Shown here: piece by piece, positions 36,401 through 50,289 of the stretch
How the letters are laid out: each line of letters starts with the position of its first letter
Numbering within the stretch: the stretch's first letter is position 1
NCBI GenBank assembly: GCA_034509425.1
Contig: JAVTVJ010000772.1
Coordinates: 62,001-126,000 of the forward strand
Length of the DNA stretch: 64,000 bases
Reading direction: 5' to 3'
Source: Eopsaltria australis
Lineage: Eukaryota > Chordata > Aves > Passeriformes > Petroicidae
The notes under the pieces: generated by a model
What the model saw: the letters and a program-made list of their open reading frames with translations, nothing else
Told to the model about the DNA's origin: nothing
Database searches by the model: none
Made by a program: the position numbers and the translations under genes

Positions 36401-39400
36401 CTTCAGTCTTCACCCTCTCTTGCAGTTGCCCAGCATTGAACTTTTTTCCATGCCATTACACTGAACTACACTTAAAAGTCCTCTGTTAAAAAGTCCTCAA
36501 ATTATCTTTGTTAATTGCTTAATGTTTTGCTTTCATTTCCTGAGGTTTTAGAGTGAATTAGACCATAAAAAGAACATTTAGCTATGTAGCAGAATAATAT
36601 ATTGTTGTAGGGATGGGGAAAAAAATAACAGCTTGACAGTTTCCTCTGTATAGTATCATATATTTCTGTATGCGACCCTGTTCAAATTACTCTTTTTAAA
36701 ACTGTCTGCTTAGCAGGGACTGTCTAGGTAGGAAATGTGATCTTGTTTGTCTCAGAGTCTGTCAATGTGTGAATGGATCTGTTAAACTGATTTACAGTGT
36801 TTTAGCACAGCTACTCCTGGACATGTGAGGCTAGAGTTACACGACAATTAGAGTGAAGACATCAGTGGTATTTTATTTATGAAAGGTCTGTACACGTTCT
36901 ATAATTAGGCCAATCTAACCACAATAATTTATGAGCTGTAGTTGGCAGAAAATAGTCTGAAAAAGTTAATTACCATAGACAGTGACTCAGGAAAGTCTGA
37001 TCTGTAAATGTTTTGCAACTAAACCAGTGTTACTTATACAGATACTTGCATTAAGAACTTTTAAAATCCTCCCTATTTCTTGCATAGGACATGCTTGGAG
37101 AGCTCATACAGAGGAGATGATGCTCTTCAGACATCTTGAAGGTCTTAGCCTCAAAACAGTCTTAAAGCCTTACCTAAGATTATTAAATTAGCCTTTTTTT
37201 TTTTCTTGGTTTGCCATGGAGCAAGGGGATGAATCATGCACTTCCAGCAAACAGGCCACTTGAGTTATCTCAGTCATTATAGATAATGTCTTTATACCTT
37301 CTTCCTGATTCCTTGGGAAGCTTTGCCTGTCGTATGACCAAACAGTCATCTGTAACCTGAACACGAGCTCTTTTAAAATGTCCCAGCAGCAGAGAAAGAT
37401 ACAGTTAATAATTTTTTTCCCTGAGATCCCTTGCAAGTTCTCACATTCAAAAGTATAGCATTTTCAGTTCCCTGCATTTTTACCTGCATAAAGTGACTTG
37501 AAGGTACAGCTTATTTTGCAGATGATGGCACTTGATGCTCTTTATCAATGTTATTTAATATTTCTTTAGATTTTTCAGAGTCATCGAATAATCATAGGTA
37601 TCTATCCTCAATGTCTTTTACTGCAGGGACATAAAGACCCTTTCTCTCAAATTTTTTTAGTCTAAAAGATTTTGTGTAGGAGCCAAGACCGCTAAATGTA
37701 ATATTTTAATTTCCTCTGGCAGCAGCAGGGCAAAATACGCTGCAAAAGCTGACCAAACTGGGGGAAGAGAAGGTGAGTGAAATGATGCAGCCTGCAAGGA
37801 GGTGTTTCAGTGTGAGGGACACCATACTCTTGCTTCAGGTCTGAACCCAAATTTATGACGTAACTTGTGGTTTGTCTATCCAAATACACCCTCACAGCCA
37901 GACTGTTGTGTCCCACAGCTCAGATTTGAGCGCTTTGTGGGAGGCAGAGGCAGATTGGCTCCCATCGGTGAGAATAAAGCAACAGTGAGTCACATACAAA
38001 TTTATGTCAGGTGATGGCAATCTGCAGGAATAGCTTCTAAAATTAGCTTTCCACTGTGCTGAGGAAGTGGTCTTTATTGCAACTACTGGCAAACTGCCTT
38101 CAAATGGCTTGCACAGCCCTTGCAGTGACTGGGGAGAGAAGTGGCCCTGGAGCCACTCAGGCAATGCACACTTGGTCCTTGCTCTTGGGTCTACCTCCCC
38201 ATGGCTCACTTGGCAGAGGGTGGCAAACCTTTTGGGGCTTCAGACAGTCTGAGCTAAAATTGCACTGTGTCCATCACTTCATTAGAGAAACTTGCAGCGT
38301 GCGAAAACTGAGAAAGCATCCAGATTACAGTTCTTTTTTTGACATGGCTTCATTTTCCTTTCTCAGGTGTATATATATATTTAAAAAATTAAAAACAGGC
38401 CTCTTAAAAGACCTTTTCAATGTTAAAAATTATTTTAAAGGAAACTCCAGTTATTCCACTGATCTTCAAATCTTCTAATGCTGTTATTGTCAAATATTTC
38501 TTCAGATATCTTTGATTGGAATAATATGAAAAGTAAAGATTGTCATGCTAAAATAAGGGCTTGGGTACTTCTGCTGATAAAGTTGTTAATATTTAGAAAA
38601 TGATAAAAATATCTTGGTTGTTGCTCAGTCTCATTTATTGAAACACTTTTGGACAGGTTTTCACGAGACTGAATCCACACTGGAGAACTGAGACAGTCAC
38701 TTTACGGCCCAATTGCCTAAGACTCAGGATGATACAGGTAAGCCAAGGATTGTTTCCTTAAGGCCTTTTTAACTTTTATATATTGTGTTTACATTCTCAT
38801 TAAAGTGCACTAGCCTGTATATCTAATAACAAACAGTTCTGATTCCCTTGATAAACTCCTGATTTATCCCTGGATTCTAGTCCCTTTTCTTATCTGATCT
38901 CTGCTTATGCTTGCTGTTGGGTTTTATTCATCTGATCTCTCAGTTTGTCTTTATTATACATCTCATTGGTTGCTGAATGAAGGCTGGTCTCAAATAGCAC
39001 TTACTTTTGAAGGTTTGATTGCTCTATTTGGGGACCTTAAAGCTCTTGGATGGTTTATAATCCAATGACTGCATTTTTCTTTTCTCCAAGATTACACACA
39101 TTTGTGTCTATTTTTCTCTGGCCTTAAGTGTAGTGATATATTTACACAGATAGTATACTTTGTAAATGCTATAATGGGAAAATTTGGATGACTCTTATAA
39201 GATATTGGATGTAGCTCTGTGTATTTGTATGTATTTTTACAATTTCCAAATCACTCAAACATTTCTAAATGTTCCCTGGGCGTGAGTTTTATTTTTCTGT
39301 CAGTAAAAAGAAACATAGGAATAGCTGCTGACCTATGAACCTTCATATCACCACATTATCACTATTGGCAAAAAATCTAAAACAACTAAAGTTCTGAAAT

Positions 39401-39587
39401 TAAAAGCAACTGGAAACCTTACTAAGCTGTCAGTTATGTCAGATACTGCCAACAACTTCTTGTTCTAGCAGTATTTTTCTGGGAAATTTCCCATAGAAAA
39501 CTGAATGAGAAGAGTTTTTGCATGGTGATAGAAGGCAGGAGCAGTTTGGTGCAGAGGAAGGTGGTGATTTGATAATTCAGATTGGGA
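33492..39587. other. Non-coding stretch, no gene seen
   Basis: AT-rich with no recognised gene. It holds a small CR1 fragment at about 33,953-34,010 and a 50-bp splice-bounded open segment at 37,723-37,772 that is discussed as a possible exon. A (TA)n run occurs near 38,368-38,380. Confidence 0.55.
33953..34010 (+). mobile_element. Small CR1 fragment
   Basis: The 'ggaattgtgtcagggaagactta' region followed by 'ggttggatat' matches the CR1 ORF2 end (compare 12,860-12,895), then 'gggtgtctggaacaag' departs from it. Short and diverged. Confidence 0.55.
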
Positions 39588-39591
39588 CTGT

Positions 39592-40110
39592 TGTTGCCTT
39601 TTACCCCAACCTGGAAAAAAACCTCGAGATCATTTTAGCAAGGAGGTAATATAAAAGGGATCTTTATTTTGAAGGTCTTCAGGAGCAGTTATGGAAAGGT
39701 GTCCATAAAAGCCCACCCCCTCCAGGGGTGAGTACATATTTATAGCTTTTAGGAAATTAGCATAATTGATTAAAAGCACCAATTAGAAGAAGAAGTGGTG
39801 ATTCAATTCCCCCCAGGTCCAGCCCCTTTTCTGGAGCCCCCCTCTCAGCACTGGCTCTACTTTGTTTATGAAAATGCATCTCAGAGTTGTTCTCGGCCTT
39901 GGTTCCCAGGAAGAACCGAGATAGGACAGGGCCTTGCACCCTGTGGGGCTTGGAGCTCTGGAATTTGTTTTGTCTTTCTGCTTAGGGAAAGGCCATGGAA
40001 AAGTACTGGAAAAACTAGCTATTAATACAATAGGCTACAGAGCTACAAATATATGTGCAAAGAGTACAGAGAACATATAAAAGAAAAAAGGCAGAAACCA
40101 AACGGCATCA
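39592..40110 (-). mobile_element. Solo LTR (519 bp) with 4-bp target duplication
   Basis: Ends TGTTGCC and GGCATCA; CTGT flanks both sides (39,588-39,591 and 40,111-40,114). A 4-bp duplication fits a gammaretrovirus-like (ERV1) integrase. On the minus strand a CTATAAAT TATA box (39,737-39,744 region) and AATAAA (39,663-39,668) are properly ordered, with the U5 end in 'GTAAAAGGCAACA'. Confidence 0.9.
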
Positions 40111-40114
40111 CTGT

Positions 40115-43100
40115 CCCTTCCTATATCTAGTAAATGTGAGAAGACAATGGCAGTAGTTGCCAGAGACATGAACAAAGAGGGGCCAGGTTTGGTATTTCTG
40201 GTGGTGCTTGGAGGATGGGAACAATGTCAGGTAAAAGAAAAACATTGTCAAGACTGGTAATGCCACTTTGATGATGAAACCCCTGAATTTGATGTGGAAG
40301 GATAAGGTGAGACTACAGGGTAAAAAAATGATCTTATTTGCTCTGGGCATCATAGAAAGACTTCCTGACCCTGGCCTTGCTAATGTATAAGGTGATTGCT
40401 AATGTAGGTGCAATTTCAACATCAAGGAACTTCAAACGAAATTCCTCTCCTGCCCATTTTTATTTTTTTATGGCCTACTACATGTAAATCATAGCAATAT
40501 ACACTCCATTGCACACAGGTTGGGCAGATGCAATCCTGGTTTAAGAAAGCTTACCTTAATCTAGTTGCTTTAAGAGATCTGATTCCCCTCTTTAATTCTG
40601 ATCCACATATTTGCGTGATTGTTGAACTTTATATAACTTTTCTACTGAATACATTTCCACAACTGTCAAGCTGCATGAACTGTTTCTGAATCCAGTGCAA
40701 CTACTGTGCAAATGGGAGAAAAATTCAAAATCTTAGGCAAATATCTGAAGCTTAATTTTTATCCTGATCTGATGAAGGTTACTGTGAATCTGGTTGTGGT
40801 AATACTGAATTACTGGAATAATACCTCTGAAAACACATTAACAATGCAGGTTCACGGTCACTGTCTCCTATTGTATCCCAGCTTTTTATGCTGAGACTGA
40901 CAATGCAATTGTAAGACTATGTGAGTATAGGTTTTTTTTGTGATTAAACAAACTCTTGCTGGATCTTTTTGACATTCAGCTGTTGCTGAAGACGTTAAAG
41001 CAAATGTACTAACCATTGGTAACAAAGCAGCCTAATCCACACTGACCTACAATTTGTTTAGGATCCTTTGGAGCAACAAAGAGATCAAAGTATATAAAAA
41101 AAGAAGAGGTAAATAGTGGGTCAGAGATTAGAAGTGAAAAAGGAAAAGGCTGGCTTCCCTCAGACCACACACTGATAGTGGACTTTTGGTCACTGATTGT
41201 TAGAAAATGTTTCATGTTTCACTTTCCCCCAGAACCTTAGAAACAGGTTTGATTGGCACTTGTCATGACTGATAGAGAGATGAAGATGCTTTGGTAAAAA
41301 GGAGAGGGAGGCAGCTGTGTCAAAAGCAGAAGTAGTCAAAGGATGATTCCTCCTTTCTGTGTTTTTGTCTCTTTCTAAATTATTCAAATCTGGGTGGCAT
41401 CTTAGGATAACTGGCATTTTGACACAGCTTGAAGGATTGTCTCACTAACTCTATTGAACTAAGGCTGCCATCCTTTTTAAGAAAAATTATAAAGAGGCAG
41501 ATCTTCAATAATCTGATGTGTATACAAACCAAAGGCAGCTTGATGCAGACGTCTTAAATATTTTGGAAGGGGGGCAGCAATTTTATCAATTTTGTGACTG
41601 TGTTATGCATTCATCTGCAAGAATGCTACTTATTGGTCAAAAAAAAGTCTTTATTTGATTTTCTTTAGAATATCCATAGTTTTTTGCAATGCATCTGTTG
41701 GTTACAAATCCAAGTCAGGCCAGCTGGGTCAGAATCAACAAACGTGGGGAATTTTCTCATTCGAAAGAATGTACCTCACCAACAGGGAATCTCCTCTATT
41801 GATGGTCATCCTGATTATGGATTTTTCTTATAGGGGCAATTTTCTTTCTTTCTTTTCAGAAAGGTACCGTGTCCCCTCAGTGCTTTGTCTGGACCATGCT
41901 GGCTAGCATAGATGGGCTCCCCAGGGTAAGGAGCTCCTCTGTCATTCTAAGCTGCCATTTTATGCTTTGGTGTCCTCTTCACTTATCCATAACCAGAGCC
42001 AAATCCTGCTCACTTTATTCATGGGAATCACCCACTGAAATAAATAACTGCATAAATTTTGGATTAGAAGGATTAGATCTCCAGTGGCATTCTGTGCTTA
42101 ACTTCTTAAAATCATTCAGCAAAGCCCATGATTCCCACACTGTTACAACCATTTCACTTGGCTGTAGTTAGAAGGAAAAATATCATCTTGGCTCTTGTAT
42201 TGATGTATTTGCTTTGAGCTCCTAGCAAGCCAGCCAACAGCCTTCATTGTTTGGCTCAGTTTTTTAATTCCTCATGAAGAAAATCTTTGGTTTTCCAAAA
42301 AGAACAGCTACACTGGGCTGACTCTTTGCATGTACAGTGCCCAGGATATTTCAGAGGTCCTTCATCCCTACCCAACAATGGTCACCAAGCTGAAGGCTTC
42401 CTAATGGACAGTTTAAAGTGTTAAATGAAACTAATTGGATAAATACAACTCTTAGTGATTTAGGGCTGAACTCTAGACAGATTTGTCTGATGGGGGCTTT
42501 TTTTCTAGCAGCCAGTTTAGCTTCTAAGATGAATCTTCTAGACTTTTATGAACAGCACATGCACATTCATTATTCCAATAACACACATCAAGGTAATTGT
42601 ACAAAATTTCTGAGGAAACAGCTGAAATGAGAGTACTCACAATGCTGGGAATGTGAGGTAGGCAACTTCTTTACTTGACAAGATAAGTATGAACACTCAG
42701 CACTTTGAACTACTAAAATCTTAATTTTCTTAACTGCTAGCCAGGGGAGCACCAAAAGATATGCACCCCTAGTCTCTAACAATTATTTTTTCCTGATTTG
42801 AAACAATTCTATATCTTTATGTATGATTTACCTTTTGTTATCTAGTGGTAAAAGAACCACTGAAGATTCACATGAAGAGAAAAATAGTTTTTTGTTGCAG
42901 GTAGGACTTCTGAACCCTGCAGAAGGCCTTCATGAGACTCATGTGGACTTTGGTAGACTTGCCAACCTGGATTACAGAAACCCCCAAGGTGCAGAGCAGT
43001 GAGAGGAAGAAGCACAAGTCTTTCATTGTCTTGTGTAGGACCAGGCGTTGGACTCAATGACCCTGATGTGTCCCTTCCAACTCAGCATATTTTATTTTCT

Positions 43101-45421
43101 ATGATTCATATTAATTCATGACTCAAGGAGGCTCAGATCACCCTTGCCAAGGTACTGAAAATATTTCCAGCTTCCAAGATGGTGAGCTTTAATTTTAAGC
43201 TTGTATTTGATTCCCCAGATCAAAGGAGAAGAGGATAGCTGCACCATTAGGATCAAACACCTGCCTGCACCATTTCCTATTCTGTTGCCATGCTTCAGAT
43301 GTGATTGTGATTACCAAATAACCCTTAATCATCCCAAATACACTTCTGAAGGTTATGTCCTCTGTAAAATGATATCTTTCATGATAGCAGAAGAGACAGG
43401 GGGTCTATTTTCAAAACTAAATAATACACTCAAAACCTGAGCAAGCCTTCCTTTTACACAATTGAATCTATTTGTGTTTATAAAATAATTAGATTTTCAT
43501 GTGCAATTGCCCAGAAGAAATTCAGATTCTGCACCAGTGACACACATGAAAGGTATAATGTTTTTGCATATGAAATTTAAGGTGCTTTGCTATATAATCC
43601 TGACCCAAGGAGTTTTTAGATGTATTGTTTCATCTGATTAGAACTGAAAACGTTTTTGTTGATTTCACCCTGTCATTGGCAAACATGTTTTGCATTCTGT
43701 AATGTGTAAGTCTGCACAGATTCGGAAAATAGGTCCCAGGTTTAAATTAGGCAGTAACAAGTAAAGCAAAATGTTGAATGACCAGAATATCCTAAACTGG
43801 AATTATTTTCCCAGATTGCTAAAATCTGTGGCCTTAAAGAGCCAACTGTATGGTCTGTAGTTTCCCCAAAGTGTGAAATTAGATTCCTTTTATGGATCCA
43901 TCACAGTAGTATGGAGCCATTAGATACATCATCCTACACTTGTCAGCCAGCCTTTCCTGTTCATCGGGACTGTAAAGCATATTAAGCAGACAATAATACT
44001 ACCCTTCAGGATAATTAGGTTGTCAGGTTTTCCAGTTGAATAATGTACTTTACTCCTGAATCCCACAAGCAGCAGAGGGCTTCTTTGAAACCCAGATCCT
44101 CTGTGCTCTACTTGCTTAAGGTGGTGCCAGGGATGTTTCTTTCTCCTCTGTCATCGAATTTTCTTCTCCAATTCTTCCAGTGTGGTACCTATGAAAGTCA
44201 GCAGAGATGCCAGGTCTTCAGACAGCTGTGTTTCATCCTGCAGTGCCAGTTCCTGGAAAGAGGCTGAAATGTGCTAGCAAGCTACAGAGTCACAATGCTG
44301 AGTGAAAAGAAAGTTGTTCAAACAACATCTAATGGACTTAATCCCCACTTCCTGCCCTTTCAGGATAACAACTGAGTTTCAAAAGCAGTGCAAACTAATA
44401 TACAGTTCTTAGGAACAGTTTGACAAAGTTAAAACATCCATCAGACTGAAACTGGTGGCAAATAAAAGTCTCTCAAGAGACTAGAAAGGTGAAAGACAAA
44501 TTTCTTTTGTGAGTGTTTCAATCTACCCAGTGACCTGCAGCCTGGCCGTGGCCAGGCATGAAAAACACAGCCTGCCCAGAGCAGTTCCTGACCTCAGCAG
44601 AACCATTTCCTTGCTATGGATGCCAAGGCTTGGGCGGCTCTGGAGCTGTTTTGGTGCCTTGAAGGGAAAATTGCATCTGTGTCCTGTATATGTCTAACAA
44701 GTGGGGACAAAATCATATCCAACTCTTTCCTCTTTAGAGTCAATAGGCATTTCAGGGGTCAATCTCAGGTTTATCATTTTTATGTTTACCTCTTCTGGTA
44801 GCTTCTCCTTTTATTCGGTTGCATATGTACAAGAAAAAATGCCACAACTCAAACCTCACTGAGATGTGTTCCCTGTTGCATCTCTGGAAACTCTCTCCCA
44901 AGGCGGTGGGTGGATGACAAGGTATCACTGACTTCAGGCCTCCAGAAGTACAATGGCTGTGATGCAAAGTCATGATCTGCTTTAAATGGGTCAGTTTTGT
45001 ACTAGCCAGTTTTACGTCATGCAATGTGATTCTCATCCGAGCCACTTTCTCCCTCTCCCCCATATCAGGTCTGCTTTACACTGTTTTTTGTGGCATTAAG
45101 TGAGCATGAGGATATTAGTGTCACATAACGCCACATTGTACCTTTCTGGCTGCCTTGACAAAAATACAACTACATAGACATGGCTGGTTTGGACCCCATT
45201 TGTAGACCTGGGGACCTGCCACAGGACATTCTGCTGTTAGTGATCATAACAGTGCCACGTAAATCTTCTGAGATGCCTGAAGGAATTTGAACTTTTGCAC
45301 TACCACAGGGATAGGTGTGTGTGCACAAATGAGTCACAGGGTTTCTTGCCCTGTTGTCAGCCACACTCATTGTGCCAATGCTTCTCTTCTGGGCTGGGGC
45401 ATCCTCCTCCTGAATTGCTGC
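40115..45421. other. Non-coding stretch, no gene seen
   Basis: Only a CR1 tail (43,020-43,108) and a 66-bp splice-bounded open segment (41,860-41,925) stand out; the latter is listed as a possible exon in the findings. Other frames are under about 105 codons without support. Confidence 0.55.
43020..43108 (+). mobile_element. CR1 LINE 3' tail fragment
   Basis: The 'gttggactcaatgaccctgat' then 'tcccttccaactcagcatatt' order and a terminal 'tctatgattcat' are the CR1 3' end. Confidence 0.87.
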
Positions 45422-46236
45422 TGACAGTGAATTACCAAAATATGAGTATCGACCTACTATCGATACCCAACTCGAGACGGTCAAAGACTCTCTAACAGGG
45501 CTGTTAGAAAGTGTATGTTTATTTCAGCACCAGGCAACTGTGTGGGATAGCTCCCTAATACGCAGCACAAAGCACAAAGCAATACAAGAGCTATATATTT
45601 ACAAAAGTCTTGAATATTCAAAATATAAGAATACATTCATGTCTTACGTTAGAATGGTATGTATTCTATCACCATCTTCATGGGATGTTGGGGCCAGGTG
45701 GGGCAGTGTTCCTGGCTCATCCCTGATGGACCAAGGGCATGTCTTCTAATGGGCCAGCTGTTGGAACTAGGTGGGACACTCTTCTTTGCTGTCCCTGATG
45801 GCTCCAGGGGATATCTTCTGTTAATGGGACATTGAATCCCAATGATAAAATTACACCATTCCCATCGTGAGATGCTCCACCCAGGGTGAGGAACCAAGCA
45901 TCCCTATCTGGATATAATCTGGAATTTGAAACACCACAAGCCAGCTTTTCCACTGCATTCCCAGAGGAAGACCAGACCCTTCTACACCACCACTGGACCT
46001 TCAGAGGAGAACTACACCTTTCCACAGGATCACTGCTTCAACAGAACCACATCTATCACTCCCAGAGGACTGCAGCCACCATCTAATTGGACTACTACCA
46101 ACACCCAGACCGACAGGGTGTAAGGTTGTATTCTGACTCTGTCAGTGATTTTGTACTATTGCATTTATTTTAATTTTTCTATTAAGTTGTAGTTCTGACT
46201 TTGAGTCTCTCACTGATTTGCTTTCAAACTACTACA
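45422..46236 (-). mobile_element. LTR-like element (about 815 bp), boundaries approximate
   Basis: On the minus strand it starts TGTAGTAGTTTG (46,236) and ends in GGTAATTCACTGTCA (45,422). TATATA lies at 45,592-45,598 and AATAAA at 45,518-45,523, in the order expected for U3-R-U5. The U3 has a diverged tandem pair of about 75 bp (45,682-45,835). The middle block with 'gatgctccacccagggtga' resembles an avian LTR type I know in general terms. I found no target duplication, so the edges may be off by some bases or one end may be damaged. Confidence 0.72.
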
Positions 46237-47611
46237 ATTCATCATATTGGTACCTCCCATTTCCCTGCTTCGTATGGTAATTAGTTGAATACTAATTGAG
46301 CATGCGTAGTTTGTCTTTTGAGTCAGTGGTCCTGAAATTTGAGGATAGGGCTATAATGATGAAGTAAAACTTCCCTTCCTCTGTTTGAACTTCTTTGCCC
46401 TTTGTTGTTTGACAATACAAATTGCTTCTAAGGGAACTTTCAGTTCCTTCTTACATTTCTTTCCAATAGGAAAATTAGTAATTGTCTACATTCCTTTAGA
46501 TCTATGAAGCAATGTTTTTCTGTTTCCTTACTGCAAGCACAGCTGAATAAGCACTAAATGACAAATAATTGTTCACCTACATTCCAAACCTCCTTCGAAC
46601 CCAATTCGTTAGTTAATCATTGACTTCAGCTGGGTCTACTTACTAACTCTATTTTCTTTAAATTACTGAGTCTATTTTAACTGATTTCTACTAACTTTTT
46701 GTCTATGATTCTAATTTTTAAAACTCTGTGTTTCAACAGCTCCTAACAACATGAGCAGTGGCCCTGCAGCCACTTTTCCCATCCACACTTGCTGTCGGCA
46801 AGATTCACACTGAAAATGCCAACAAAGCAAATTATATGCTATTGTGCAATCATGCTATAATCATTTCTGTAGAAAATGTGCCTTTAATAAGTGCATTGCA
46901 AGAAATTCCCTTCTTTTTTGTGTTTAGCATAATGAACCTTCAGACAACATTTTAAAGAAAGCATAGCAGTCACTAAGCTCCTATTTCTGTGTTTATTTAT
47001 TGAAGAATTTACGTTAAGCGGCAAGTATAATTAGCTTTTTCGGATAAACACTAAGCAAACTTGGATGGTTTTAAAAACATAATATGGCACCCTGCAGTGG
47101 TTATCTTTTTTAATATTTTATTCTGAAAAGATATTCCAGGATGCCACAGGTTCTCCTGTCTGACAGTGCTAAATGGCTGGTGTTCCAAGGTCCTTTCTCA
47201 GCCTTGTCTGCAGGCAAGCAGCTGCCCTCAAGAGTCATTAAGAAGCCTTATCTAGCAAAGGATGTTAGGGTGTGCTGCAAGATAGTTTGGCAAATTTGGT
47301 ACTTTTTAATAGTCTAATCAAAGCAAAGCAACTGGCCCTGACTCATTCAGGTCAGGAGGAGGATTAATGAGGTGGAACCCACAGCAGAGATGCGAATACC
47401 TAGGGAGGGTTTACTCTGGTGTTTTCAGGTGTGTGTGGATAGCACAGTGCAGCTCCAAGGCCCAGTAAGCTGGTACTCCTGGATCCTGCAGAGTAAACTT
47501 CAAGTGTGGAGCTGGCGTCTGGGATGCTGGCAGAGTTTTGTCCCTGCTCAGATTGTTACAGATCATTTTTATAATGCTGAATCCAGAACTGCCTCCTTGT
47601 GACTCTTTTGT
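46237..47611. other. AT-rich non-coding stretch, no gene seen
   Basis: No open frame above about 76 codons and no repeat recognised. Confidence 0.6.
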
Positions 47612-47616
47612 GCTAT

Positions 47617-48192
47617 TGTCGTGGGTTGACCCTGGCTAGGTGCCAGGTGCCCACTCAGTCACTCTATCACTCCCTCTCCTGCTGGGAGAGGGGAGAGAAT
47701 AATATGGAAAAACTACCAGGGTAGAGATAAGGCAGTTTTATTACAGCAGGAAAATAGAGAAAGCAAGCAGAGATATGCACGCACAAGAGCCGAAGAGAAA
47801 ACAATCAATCTCTACTTCCCATTAGCAGCAATGTCCGGACACTTTCTGGGAAGCAGGGCTTCAGCACGCGTAATGGTTGTTCAAGAAGGCAAACATGGAT
47901 GAGTCCCAAGTGCCTCCCCCTCCTCCTCTCTTCCTTCCCTTATATATCTGAGCTGATGTCATATGGTATGGAATATCCCTTTGGCTGACTGGGGTCAGCT
48001 GGCCTGCTGGTGTCCCCTCCCAGGATCTTGCCCCCCCCATCCCCTTCAGTTGGAAAGGGAATGGTCAGAAGTACAGCACAGCTTGGCAAGTAAGCCCAAA
48101 AAACCACTGCTCTGTTATCAAACACCAGCTACCCAAAGCAAAGTACAAGCAGTGTAAGCCTGTGCAGCTTTACCCCAGTCAGACCCAATACA
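47617..48192 (-). mobile_element. Solo LTR (576 bp) with perfect 5-bp target duplication
   Basis: GCTAT flanks it at 47,612-47,616 and 48,193-48,197. On the minus strand it starts TGTATTGGGTCTG and ends in CCCACGACA, the termini of known avian ERVL LTRs. A TATATAAG box (47,939-47,946) and AATAAA (47,737-47,742) confirm the minus orientation. Confidence 0.93.
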
Positions 48193-48197
48193 GCTAT

Positions 48198-50289
48198 TCT
48201 GAGCTTCTAGATGAGAGTCAGAATATATCTGTCCTCTCACCTCTCCTTCTGGTTGAGTCCAGTCCTGAAAAAGAGTGGTTGTTCTGTGTTCTGAGCAATC
48301 TGAAGGTGCACAGACACATCCATTCCTTGGGACCTTGTGCAGCCTCTGCACTGCTGTTCCTGCCCAGGGACACACAGTGGGAGGTCAGCAGAGTGGAGAC
48401 CTCATTTGCCTGTGGAACTCTTAAGTTGGAAGTGGGTCTTTACAGGTTGTCTCTTTATTCAGCAGAGACATTTTACTCGTGCTACCCAAAAAAAAGCCAC
48501 CTTCTCTCTACTGGCCAGAGAGGGAACCTGATGTGTCCTAAGGTAAGCTGACTGCTAACACCAGCTAGTAAGAAGTGTCTTCCTCCTTTGGTGGGCTGCA
48601 AAGAAGCTGCTACAAAGCCCTCTGAGCTGGCACTCCAGGAGCTGTTAGCTAATGCTTTGCTCTGGCAGCAACGCTGGTTGGGGCTGTGTGCCCTTTCTGG
48701 TAGAGTGACAGCACAAACTCCTCAGTTTTAGAGGCTTGTAAGGAGACACTGGCAGCTCCTTTCACCAGAAGAATAGCAAGGGGAAGTAAGAGGGAGAAGC
48801 TGTGTTTATGCAACAGGCCTTTCCTTTTTCACACATCCACAGTGAACAGTTGGATGTTGCTTATTTTTGGAACAAACAAAATTCAGTAAACACCATCTGC
48901 TTCTGACAAAATGAGCAACACTCGCTAAAACAGAAGCAACAATATGCATTAAAATACCTCTGAAAGAACAACAGGCCCCATAAAAATATAAAAAAAGGCT
49001 GAGGTTTTGTTCAGTGCCAAAAGTGTTGATAGAAAGAAATTTTTGCATGAAATCTAAAATAGAACTGTACCTAACAGAATCCTAAAATAAACCAGAAAAG
49101 TTCCTTTCTTTTTTTTTCTGTATGAAGTTCAAATCAAAAATTTAGCAACTGCTTATGAATCTGTTTCCATTATGAGGCATCTGGGGTGCCAAACAGAATT
49201 TGCAACAGTTAGAGTGCATCTTTACTTCTATGGCGTCATGAGCTCATTTTTGCCTTACATGGAACTGAAAGCAGTTCAATTTGATGGGCAAATTCCAAGT
49301 TGTCCTCTCAGATGTCACTAGTTCAGTTTTGTCTTTCTGGGAATTGTGAAAGTCAGTGAATACCCTGTCCTAATCCTTGCCCTAGTGAAAAAAATCACTA
49401 AATGAAGACCCTTGGATCAGCTTCCTCACATCATGCTGAGAGGGTGGCTTGATGCTCCTTTACTTCTCAGAGCATGTCTCATGTAACCATCACTCAGTCT
49501 CACAAAGAGAGAGTCTTTAATGATTGTGTAGTTATGAGAATTTTTCTGCTTAGCATGGCATGGCTTTTCTCTGGTCCCCTCTTAAGTGGGCTGTAGAGAG
49601 GGATTTGGACAGTTTTTCTATGACATTGACATCAATATTACATTAAGGCTAAATGGGTACTGCTCACTTCTGAGGTCAGCCTCTGTGAGCATGTCATCAC
49701 CTGAACTATCATCCACACAAAAGACCCTTAACGTGCCTCAGACTGCTCCAGGCCTCCATCCCAGCCAGGTAACAAAGTGCTTGTGCCGGTTCTGATTTTG
49801 GAAGACCTTGACAAATTTGTAATGCCATCTGTACATATTGCACCTCATCCATACAGAGAAAAAGTCATGTCCCTCCTTTTGGGAACAGGAGGCAACTCAG
49901 GTCATGGATTCCTACAAATCTCAGCAAAGGGACTAACAAAAACAGGATTGTGTTCATGGAAAACTGCACAAGCTATAGAGCAATGTGGGTGGATGTGACC
50001 TGGCCATGGTATAGGTGTTTTAGCCAACTTGGGCAGCTTTGGATGGAAGAAATGCTTGCTGAGTAGATGTGTTGAATAATGTAGTAAGGGAAAGACACCA
50101 TCCTTGTAGCCTTGCCTTCCAGGCTGTCTGGGTACTGACAGGACATGTAGGGATAGTGCTTGAGTCTGTTCAGTACATTTTGGCTAAACAATCCTGATTA
50201 GTCTGGATCAGCAGCAAAGCTGCCTAATAACACATCATCCTCCTGATGAACTGACCCTCTGTGGTCTTTAGTGACAACTTTTTCTTCTG
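48198..50289. other. Non-coding stretch, no gene seen
   Basis: One 129-codon frame starts inside the LTR and runs into this segment (48,162-48,551) without any recognisable domain. No repeat identified. Confidence 0.5.
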
